Positions 41,833 to 48,768 of a stretch of DNA of 64,000 nucleotides are shown in pieces; the stretch's first letter is position 1; each line of letters opens with the position of its first letter. The notes beneath the pieces are model-generated. The model was not told the DNA's origin. It did no database searches and saw only the letters and a program-made list of their open reading frames with translations. The DNA is from Tepidanaerobacter acetatoxydans_A (GTDB lineage Bacteria > Bacillota > Thermosediminibacteria > Thermosediminibacterales > Tepidanaerobacteraceae): NCBI GenBank assembly GCA_022840405.1, contig JALHJR010000004.1, positions 62,001-126,000 on the forward strand, written 5' to 3'. A program made the position numbers and the translations under genes.

Positions 41833-43488
41833 TTACTCGAGACTTTCCTGAAAAATGACTCGCAGTGCTTCTTCAAATGTAGTAATTCCACTTTGAACCA
41901 ATTTAAGAGCATTATCTTTTATATGTTCATAACCAAAAGTGCGGGAAACTTTATCGATTTCTTGTAAGTTTGCTTGCCTTGAGATTAATTTACGGTGTGC
42001 TGAATGAATATTAATTACTTCACCAACTACTGTGCGACCGCTATAACCTGTAAAATTGCAGGAATTGCACCCTCTGCCTTTAAAAAGTCTAAGACCTTTA
42101 TTTTCATCCCTCACATTCATATAGGCTTTTTCGTTTTCTGATGCCAGGTATTCTTCCTTGCACATAATACAAGTTTTTCGTACTAACCTTTGCGAGATAA
42201 TTCCTGCCAGACATGAAGCCAAAAGATAGGGTTCAACTCCCATGTCTAAAAGACGCGCAATTGCTCCTGATGCACTATTAGTATGTAAAGTCGAAAAAAC
42301 TAAATGACCTGTAAGCGCTGCTCTAATAGCAATATCAGCAGTTTCCCTATCTCTTATTTCCCCAACCATAATAATATTAGGGTCTTGCCTCAAAATAGCA
42401 CGAAGTCCATTAGCAAAAGTAATGCCACTTTTGGGATTAATCTGCATCTGATTAATGCCGCAAAGTGCGTATTCGACTGGATCTTCCAGTGTTACAATAT
42501 TTTTATTAGATTTGTTTATGTGATTTATCATTGAGTAAAGCGTGGTAGTTTTGCCACAACCGGTAGGACCGCATACCAGAATCATACCGTAAGGTAATTC
42601 AAGCATTTTATATATGCAACTTTTTTGTTTTTCATTAAATCCCAGCTGATCTATGCTAAGCAAAAACCTATCACGGTTTAATACCCGCAGCACAGCCTTT
42701 TCACCATTAATGGTAGGAATCGTTGACACGCGGATATCTATTATGTGATTTTCAACTGTAAGTTTAAAGCTCCCATCCTGAGGAACTCTCTTTTTAGTAA
42801 TATCTAAATTCGCCATTACTTTGATACGTGCTATAACCGCTTGAAGTAATGCCTTATCAAAAAGCATTATTTGTGTTAACTCACCATCTAACCTATATCT
42901 AACACGAACATTTTTTTCTTGAGGTTCAATATGAATATCACTTGCATTTTTCTTTACTGCCTGGTGCACTAGAGTATCGACCAGTTTTATTACAGGTGCT
43001 TTTTCAGCCTCCTCTAATTCTTCATTTGCATTATTAGTTTTGTTTACAACTATATCTGCATATGGCTTATAATAAGCTTCTATAGCTTTCTGTATTTCCT
43101 TTTTTGTAGCAAGAACAAGTTGGATATCATAACCACTGGCAATCTTAATATCATCAACAGCAAAAATATCATAAGGGTTACTTATTGCTAATATCAATGA
43201 ATTGCCATCCTTTTTTATTGGCAGAACTATATGTTTTCTTGCCAGATACTCCGGCACTAAATTAATTACATTGGGATTAATATATAGTTTACTTAAGTTA
43301 ACGCGCGGGAAACCCGTACTAAGAGCTAATATTTCTGTCAATTCTTCCTCGGAAATAAAACCTTCATCAATAATTATCTCATATAATTTTTTATCACTTG
43401 CAATCTGTATCTCTTTAACCCTTTTCAGATCCGTTTCTGTCATGTAGTTCTCTTCTAATAAGTAATCTTCCAAATTTTTCCCATCCAT
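41833..43488 (-). CDS. pilB: Type IV pilus assembly ATPase PilB (GspE)
   Basis: Hexameric extension ATPase. The protein has an MshEN N-terminal domain (ALSTGFPRVNLSKLYINPN, which in some relatives binds c-di-GMP), Walker A GPTGCGKTTTLYSM, Asp box LRQDPNIIMVGEIRD, His box LTGHLVFSTLHTNSA, and a tetracysteine zinc site CIMC...GCNSC. The ATG at 43488 is used, but its GGAG site is 13 bp away; a TTG at 43512 is the alternative. First gene of the operon. There is no pilT retraction ATPase or major pilin gene alongside. Confidence 0.93.
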   Translation of the reverse strand: MDGKNLEDYLLEENYMTETDLKRVKEIQIASDKKLYEIIIDEGFISEEELTEILALSTGFPRVNLSKLYINPNVINLVPEYLARKHIVLPIKKDGNSLILAISNPYDIFAVDDIKIASGYDIQLVLATKKEIQKAIEAYYKPYADIVVNKTNNANEELEEAEKAPVIKLVDTLVHQAVKKNASDIHIEPQEKNVRVRYRLDGELTQIMLFDKALLQAVIARIKVMANLDITKKRVPQDGSFKLTVENHIIDIRVSTIPTINGEKAVLRVLNRDRFLLSIDQLGFNEKQKSCIYKMLELPYGMILVCGPTGCGKTTTLYSMINHINKSNKNIVTLEDPVEYALCGINQMQINPKSGITFANGLRAILRQDPNIIMVGEIRDRETADIAIRAALTGHLVFSTLHTNSASGAIARLLDMGVEPYLLASCLAGIISQRLVRKTCIMCKEEYLASENEKAYMNVRDENKGLRLFKGRGCNSCNFTGYSGRTVVGEVINIHSAHRKLISRQANLQEIDKVSRTFGYEHIKDNALKLVQSGITTFEEALRVIFQESLE

Positions 43489-43536
43489 CGATACAGGCTC
43501 GCTCCCAATCAATACGTTGTATGTGCTATTCTACTA

Positions 43537-43565
43537 TTATTCAACAATTTATTTAAAATTCCTTC
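43537..43565 (-). promoter_or_regulatory. Sigma-H promoter of the pilus operon
   Basis: GAAGGAATT (43565-43557), 11-bp spacer, GTTGAATAA (43545-43537) on the minus strand fits RNAGGAWWW / RNNGAATWW completely, with the same spacing as the spo0A and spoIIA promoters in this window. It lies 25-50 bp before the pilB start. Confidence 0.75.
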
Positions 43566-43581
43566 TTGGTTCGATGCAATC

Positions 43582-43617
43582 AGACAAAAAATAAAAGCCT
43601 AACTTTAGTAGCTTTTT
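43582..43617 (-). terminator. Terminator of yqeG
   Basis: AAAAGC ... GCTTTT imperfect stem (43594-43617) followed by TATTTTTTG on the minus strand, 55 bp after the yqeG stop. Confidence 0.55.
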
Positions 43618-43671
43618 TAATACAATACATTTTTAAATACTTTTAGACCTGACAATTAAAATACATTTAAT

Positions 43672-44187
43672 TTATCGGTTTAATGATATTAGCTTTTTAC
43701 TTTCCATTATTTTTAATAGAAGGTTTTCTAACTTCCTCATAATTTTTGTCCAATAAAACTCTTGATCATTTATCGGTTTTACTAAAATTGCAAACAATCC
43801 CATCCGCTTTGCTCCTAAAATATCGGTAAATATTTGGTCTCCAAGAACCGCAGTTTGCTCTGCTTGAGTTCCTAATATGTCTAGGCCACGCTTAAAGACT
43901 TTTTTAAACGGTTTAAATGAGCCAAACACTGCGGGAATGCCAAGCTGTTCTGCACAATGCTTTATGCGACCGTATTTATTGTTAGATATAATGCATAGAG
44001 AAATACCTTCTTCCTGGCATTGATTAATCCAGCCCATCAATCTATCTTCAATATAGACTGAATCCCATGGAAGCAAAGTATTGTCAAGATCTATCAATAT
44101 TCCTTTTATATTTTTTCTCTTGATATACTGTAAATCTAATTTATAAATATTTTCGATGTAAATATCCGGACAGAATAATTTCAGCAT
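43672..44187 (-). CDS. yqeG: YqeG family HAD IIIA-type phosphatase
   Basis: HAD-superfamily hydrolase of about 170 aa. Motif I is GILIDLDNTLLPWDS (nucleophile and general acid Asp near residue 33), motif II is CIISNN, and motif IV is AVLGDQIFTDILGAKRMG. The family is related to phosphatidylglycerophosphate phosphatases (GEP4/PgpP type), but the substrate is not proven by sequence. Here it stands alone between sigK and the pilus operon. Confidence 0.88.
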   Translation of the reverse strand: MLKLFCPDIYIENIYKLDLQYIKRKNIKGILIDLDNTLLPWDSVYIEDRLMGWINQCQEEGISLCIISNNKYGRIKHCAEQLGIPAVFGSFKPFKKVFKRGLDILGTQAEQTAVLGDQIFTDILGAKRMGLFAILVKPINDQEFYWTKIMRKLENLLLKIMESKKLISLNR

Positions 44188-44285
44188 AATCCTTCCTCTG
44201 TAGTATATTTTAAATATATATTATATAATCTATTACTTATTTGCAACTGTCCGATCGCAACAATTGATTTTTTATCGATGATAAG

Positions 44286-45008
44286 TCAAAGTGGTTTGAA
44301 ACTATCATTTAATTCCTTAGAAAGCTTTTTTATAGCTCGCTTTTCTATTCTTGATACATAGGATCTTGAAATCCCCAATATTTTAGCAATTTCTCTTTGC
44401 GTTTTAGTTACCCCGTTAAAAAGTCCATAGCGAAGCTCAATTACTTTGCGTTCCTGACTTTTCAAAGATGTGCCAATTTTTTCATATAGTTTTTCGTTTT
44501 GAAACTTTTTTGTTATTTCATCCGTAACTGCGTCAACTTCGGTGCCTAACACATCGATTAGCGAAATTTCATTTCCTTCCTTATCTACGCCAATGGGTTC
44601 CTGTAGATAAACTTCTGACTTTATTTTTTTGGTAGATCTTAAATTCATAAGTATCTCATTTTCTATGCAGCGAGCTGCATATGTGGCAAGTCGGCTGCCT
44701 TTGCTATAGTTAAAGGTTGAAATAGCCTTTATAAGACCTATGGTACCGATGGAAATTAAATCATCCATATCTTCGCCGGTACTTGCAAATTTTTTTACAA
44801 TATGCGCAACCAACCTTAAGTTATGCTCGATAAGTATATTTCTCGCTTCTTCGTCTCCTTTGCTGTATAAAAGTATATATTTTTTTTCTTCTTCAGGAGT
44901 AAGAGGCTGTGGAAATGTCGTAGAACCTGTTATAAACGCCAGCCAAGCTAATATTTCCTTAAAAAACAAAACACCCAAAGTCACTAAAACTGACAGGGCA
45001 TCTCCCAT
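44286..45008 (-). CDS. sigK: RNA polymerase sporulation sigma factor sigma-K
   Basis: Late mother-cell sigma factor. The 240-aa protein has a hydrophobic pro-sequence (residues 1-25, ALSVLVTLGVLFFKEILAWL), the region FPQPLTPEEEKKY, the core-binding DLISIGTIGLIKAISTF, YAARCIENEILM, and the -35-binding helix TQREIAKILGISRSYVSR. The reading frame is continuous, with no skin element inserted. Activation by cleavage of the pro-sequence would depend on SpoIVB signalling and SpoIVFB, the latter outside the window. Confidence 0.96.
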   Translation of the reverse strand: MGDALSVLVTLGVLFFKEILAWLAFITGSTTFPQPLTPEEEKKYILLYSKGDEEARNILIEHNLRLVAHIVKKFASTGEDMDDLISIGTIGLIKAISTFNYSKGSRLATYAARCIENEILMNLRSTKKIKSEVYLQEPIGVDKEGNEISLIDVLGTEVDAVTDEITKKFQNEKLYEKIGTSLKSQERKVIELRYGLFNGVTKTQREIAKILGISRSYVSRIEKRAIKKLSKELNDSFKPL

Positions 45009-45040
45009 CTTTTAAAGCACCTCCCCTGTGGCGGTACCTA

Positions 45041-45069
45041 TAGTATATGACTTCAGATGCTAAAACGTG
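45041..45069 (-). promoter_or_regulatory. Possible mother-cell (sigma-K/sigma-E) promoter of sigK
   Basis: CATATACTA (45049-45041) fits the sigma-K -10 CATANNNTA; CACG (45069-45066), 16 bp upstream, is an approximate -35. It is about 33 bp before the start codon, suggesting autoregulation. Confidence 0.4.
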
Positions 45070-45080
45070 CATGTTTTTAA

Positions 45081-46664
45081 TTACCTAATTACTGATATTC
45101 TTTCAATTATTTCTTTGAAAATTGGTGCAGCTATAGCTGAACCTGAGCCACCATGTTCAACAAATACAGACATCACTAATTCCGGTGCATCAGCTGGGTA
45201 ATATCCAACAAACCATGCATGTGAAGCTTGATTTTCAATTTCAGCTGTTCCTGTTTTTCCACCTATGCGACGATTATTTCGCGGATTAGCACTTTCTCCC
45301 GTACCGTATTCAGCAGCCGCCTCCAAAGCTTCCCTTACCTTTTTAGCTGTTTCTGAAGACAGTATTCTTTCTGGTTTTGCATCTGCAACATTAAATACTG
45401 GCGTGTCCCCGTCTTGGTCTATTATCTCTTTTATCAAAATTGGTTTTTTAGTAACACCGTCATTGACAATTGTTAAAATAATTTGTGCTGCTTGAATTGG
45501 TGTAATACCAATAGCTCCTTGTCCGATTGATAAATTTCCTAAGTCCTGGTAAAAGACTTCATCTTTAGATGGTAAATTACCTTCTTTTTCTTCCGGCAAA
45601 CCAATAAGAGTTTTTTCGCCCAAGCCAAATAATCTTGCATATTCGAGAATCTTATCTTTTCCCAGTCTAGTACCTAATTGGATAAAAACCGAATTACATG
45701 AAAAAGCTAAGGCATCTTTTAAGGTTATTTCTCCATGACCGCTACGTTCATAACTTGAACATTTAAAAATATTCTCTCCAACTTTTTCAAATCCAGGGCA
45801 GTAAAAGATCTCATCTAATTGTGTTATTTTTTCCTCCAGAGCAGCAGACAAAATTACTATTTTAAAAATCGAACCAGGGGCATAGCTTTCAACTGCTCGA
45901 TTAATCAATGGTGCATTTTCTTGATTTAGATACTGTTCTAATTGAAACTGCTTATAATTAGGCCTACTTGCCATAGCCAGAATTTCTCCTGACTTTGGTT
46001 CAATTACTACAACTGCTCCACTTTCTATACTTTTATCCATAACATCTTCAACGATTTTTTGAAAATCTCTGTCTATAGTTAATTTCACACCCCAAGTTTC
46101 AGACATTTGCTCGTTTAAAGTAAGGCCAGCAATAGGCTGGCCTAAACCATCGTTATATACATACCCGCTTTCTATATCACTGCTTAAAAAACTGTCAAAG
46201 GTTTTTTCAATTCCGGTTTCACCTTCAAAGCCTACCACATGAGTAGCTAAAGCCGTTGGCCCATATCGGGTATTTTTATCATAAATAAATATACCAGGTG
46301 TTTTATCTTTTAGGTCATACAGCACGTCCTGATTTTCAGGAGTAACGCTAATGTTTTTGACGTCATCATCGTCAATAGAATTCAAAATATTTTCTTTTAT
46401 CAACAGTTGCTTTTCCGATAGTGTCAGCCAGTTTGGGGATATAATTGCATAGTTTGAAGAATAAGTTCCTGTTAGAGGTTTACCATTTCTATCAAAAATT
46501 TGTCCTCTAACCTTTTCTCTTACACCTGAGGTCTTTTGCAAAAAAGACTTATGAGTTAAAAAAGGACCTCTCACAATTTGAATATAAAAAAGTCTAAAAA
46601 TTAGCATCATACACATAACAGCAACTGAAAAAAACAAGATTAATATCCTATTGTTTTTTTTCAT
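45081..46664 (-). CDS. Penicillin-binding protein 2-type peptidoglycan transpeptidase
   Basis: Monofunctional class B-like transpeptidase, smaller than SpoVD/FtsI. The 527-aa protein has an N-terminal membrane anchor (residues 6-25), a junction with REKVRGQIFDRNGKPL, and catalytic motifs SIFK in YAPGSIFKIV, SCN in AFSCNSVFIQLG, and KTG in IGGKTGTAEIE. No PASTA domains. The ATG at 46664 follows TGGGTGAG. It is 65 bp after mltG and may work with it in wall synthesis. Confidence 0.9.
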   Translation of the reverse strand: MKKNNRILILFFSVAVMCMMLIFRLFYIQIVRGPFLTHKSFLQKTSGVREKVRGQIFDRNGKPLTGTYSSNYAIISPNWLTLSEKQLLIKENILNSIDDDDVKNISVTPENQDVLYDLKDKTPGIFIYDKNTRYGPTALATHVVGFEGETGIEKTFDSFLSSDIESGYVYNDGLGQPIAGLTLNEQMSETWGVKLTIDRDFQKIVEDVMDKSIESGAVVVIEPKSGEILAMASRPNYKQFQLEQYLNQENAPLINRAVESYAPGSIFKIVILSAALEEKITQLDEIFYCPGFEKVGENIFKCSSYERSGHGEITLKDALAFSCNSVFIQLGTRLGKDKILEYARLFGLGEKTLIGLPEEKEGNLPSKDEVFYQDLGNLSIGQGAIGITPIQAAQIILTIVNDGVTKKPILIKEIIDQDGDTPVFNVADAKPERILSSETAKKVREALEAAAEYGTGESANPRNNRRIGGKTGTAEIENQASHAWFVGYYPADAPELVMSVFVEHGGSGSAIAAPIFKEIIERISVIR

Positions 46665-46729
46665 ATAAAACTCACCCAAAAGTATGATGCCCATACGATA
46701 GCTTTTTATGCTCAAAAATAAATCATCTA

Positions 46730-47815
46730 TTACTTGTATTGAACTTTGTTTTGAGCTTCCAAATGTTCGGCATAAGTTCTGCTAAACACATGAGAACCAT
46801 CTCCCTTAGCTACAAAATAAAGGTAGTCTGTTTTTGCCGGATCGGCTGCCGCCAACAGGGATGAAAGCCCTGGCGCTCCAATCGGTCCAGGTGGCAAACC
46901 TTCGTTTTTGTATGTGTTATATGGGGAATCTATCTCTAAATCATCAAAAGATAACCATTCTTTGTGTTCATCCAAAATAAACTCTATTGTTGCACAGGAC
47001 TGCAAAGGCATCCCTTTTTTTAGTCGATTATAGAAGACGCCCGCAATTATTGGTCTTTCACTTTCCAGTTTTGCCTCACCTTCTACAATGGAAGCCATGG
47101 TTACAATTTGGTATATATTAAAATCAATTTCGTTTTCTCTTACAATCGGATCTACTTTATTAAAATAAATATCTTCAAATCGCTTTAAAAATATATCAAT
47201 ATACAACTCTGTATTTTTACCAGGTGGTAGAAAATATGTATCAGGGAAGAGGACTCCTTCTAAACTAGCATTTAGAGGAAAATCTTTCAGGAAAAAATAT
47301 TTTTCTTTGAATTTTTCTACCATAGCACAATTTGCAAATTCCTCTATACCATTAACCACACCTTTTTCATTTAAGATTCTAGCTATGTTTTTCAACGTGC
47401 TCCCCTCAGGTATTGTCACCTTAATGTCATTATCAATAGTATCACCTCTTACTAATTTGTCGAGAATTTGCTCTGCTGTCATTGAGGGACTTAAATAATA
47501 TTTACCAGATTTTATTTTTATATCTTTCCCTTTCATCTTTGCATATAGTCTAAAAGCTCTATGATTTTTAATTATGCCTATCTTCTGCATTTGTACCGCT
47601 AGCTGGTCTGCAGTGGTTCCGCTGCTGACTTCGACTTCCACAAAAGCTTTATCTGCAGCATTTTTAGGATGCAACATAGCTTTAAACCATATTGCTGTAA
47701 AAGCCATAACTAATATCATTAAAATTAAAGTAATTAATATTATTTTGTTCTTACTTTTTATGTATCTTAATACATTGCTTTCATTAAATCTATAGTAGAG
47801 GTTTTTTATATTCAA
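46730..47815 (-). CDS. mltG: Endolytic peptidoglycan transglycosylase MltG
   Basis: Membrane-bound lytic transglycosylase that cuts nascent glycan strands and sets their length. The 361-aa protein has one N-terminal helix (residues 24-44), a LysM-like domain (EVEVSSGTTADQLAVQM), and the YceG domain with the catalytic Glu in MASIVEGEAKLESERPIIAG and FYNRLKKGMPLQ, ending YNTYKNEGLPPGPIGAPG. It lies between queT and the transpeptidase gene. Confidence 0.95.
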   Translation of the reverse strand: MNIKNLYYRFNESNVLRYIKSKNKIILITLILMILVMAFTAIWFKAMLHPKNAADKAFVEVEVSSGTTADQLAVQMQKIGIIKNHRAFRLYAKMKGKDIKIKSGKYYLSPSMTAEQILDKLVRGDTIDNDIKVTIPEGSTLKNIARILNEKGVVNGIEEFANCAMVEKFKEKYFFLKDFPLNASLEGVLFPDTYFLPPGKNTELYIDIFLKRFEDIYFNKVDPIVRENEIDFNIYQIVTMASIVEGEAKLESERPIIAGVFYNRLKKGMPLQSCATIEFILDEHKEWLSFDDLEIDSPYNTYKNEGLPPGPIGAPGLSSLLAAADPAKTDYLYFVAKGDGSHVFSRTYAEHLEAQNKVQYK

Positions 47816-47830
47816 AAAACAGCACCCCTT

Positions 47831-48388
47831 TTATTTATTCCTTCTAAAAAAATCCTTCAAGCTTGTCCTCTGTATTAAATAAAATAATGGAATTCCAAAT
47901 CCTGCTACGGATATTAATTCACCAAACCCGATATATAAAGCAGTCATCCAATAGGGAACACTATAGATTTTTGATAAATAATATGCAACACCAAAAGCAT
48001 TCAAAATAATCGGAGGAAAGGCACCTAAGATCGGGCCAGGCATTTTACCTGTTATATATGCTGCTATTAGTGTTATCAAACTTCCTAAGCAAATATCCCA
48101 TAAGCCTAAGCCACCCAATATATTAGCTAACAAACAACCTGTAAAAAGGCCAGGAACAGCAGAAGATTCCAGAAGAGGTAATAATGTCAATGCTTCAGAT
48201 ACTCTGACCTGAATCGGACCATAACTTATAGGTTTAAAAATGTAGGTAGTTAAGGCATAAATGGCAGCTATAACCGACGCTCTTGCTATATAAGCAGACC
48301 GATTATTAATTTCATCTTTCTTTATTTTACTTAATATATAGCCCGTCAATAAACCAATTATCAAGACAAGTATTGCAATCCACAGCAT
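47831..48388 (-). CDS. queT: QueT family ECF transporter S component (queuosine precursor)
   Basis: Substrate-binding membrane subunit expected to import a queuosine precursor with a shared ECF energising module. The 185-aa protein has six hydrophobic helices and the family core GPIQVRVSEALTLLPLLESS, with NILGGLGLWDICLGSLITL. A preQ1 riboswitch is often found ahead of queT, but the leader here lacks its conserved core. A promoter TTGACT, 17 bp, TAAACT is possible about 50-80 bp upstream. Confidence 0.88.
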   Translation of the reverse strand: MLWIAILVLIIGLLTGYILSKIKKDEINNRSAYIARASVIAAIYALTTYIFKPISYGPIQVRVSEALTLLPLLESSAVPGLFTGCLLANILGGLGLWDICLGSLITLIAAYITGKMPGPILGAFPPIILNAFGVAYYLSKIYSVPYWMTALYIGFGELISVAGFGIPLFYLIQRTSLKDFFRRNK

Positions 48389-48468
48389 TCAAACACCTTC
48401 CTACATAATTTTTTTTACCCTCTTGCCTTAGTTTAACCCTACTATCAGCACTAGTCAATATTTCGCAG

Positions 48469-48497
48469 TTGACAGTTTGCAAATTTTACTATAAGAT
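48469..48497 (+). promoter_or_regulatory. Sigma-A promoter of the manganese riboswitch leader
   Basis: TTGACA (48469-48474), 17-bp spacer, TAAGAT (48492-48497), 49 bp before the aptamer. Confidence 0.75.
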
Positions 48498-48545
48498 TAT
48501 TTGTGAATAAAGTGTTTATTAAATATGCTCATTATTAGATTACCC

Positions 48546-48637
48546 GTTAAGGGGGAGTAGTCATATATGATAAAGTCACCAGCACGGCTTTTGCCTGGCT
48601 TTATCGTTCAGTTTATCTGAAAGACAAGACCTTTAAC
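48546..48637 (+). ncRNA. yybP-ykoY manganese riboswitch aptamer
   Basis: The leader contains the class's conserved blocks in order: AAGGGGGAGTAG, a stem beginning TAAAGTCACCAG and returning CCTGGCTTTATC, then GACAAGACCTTT. P1 forms from GTTAAGGG (48546-48553) and CCTTTAAC (48630-48637) with one G-U pair. The 3' strand of P1 is also the left arm of the following terminator, so Mn2+ binding should prevent termination and switch the gene on. Confidence 0.88.
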
Positions 48638-48669
48638 ATAATCATGTTGATTATGTTAAAGGTCTTTTT
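48626..48669 (+). terminator. Terminator of the manganese riboswitch
   Basis: 19-bp perfect stem AAGACCTTTAACATAATCA with its complement (48626-48666), 3-nt loop, then TTTTTG. It shares bases 48630-48637 with aptamer helix P1, forming a mutually exclusive structure. Confidence 0.88.
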
Positions 48670-48768
48670 GTGTTTGTAACAACGACTATATAAAAGGTGG
48701 TGGTTGGTTTTTAATAATAATTTTTTTTCTTCATATAATAATTACATAATTTCGAAGGAGGATATTTA

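Noticed and set aside
48389..48470. preQ1 riboswitch upstream of queT
   Set aside because: The short leader lacks the CCCTC-plus-A-rich-tail core of preQ1-I, and there is no room for a preQ1-II fold.
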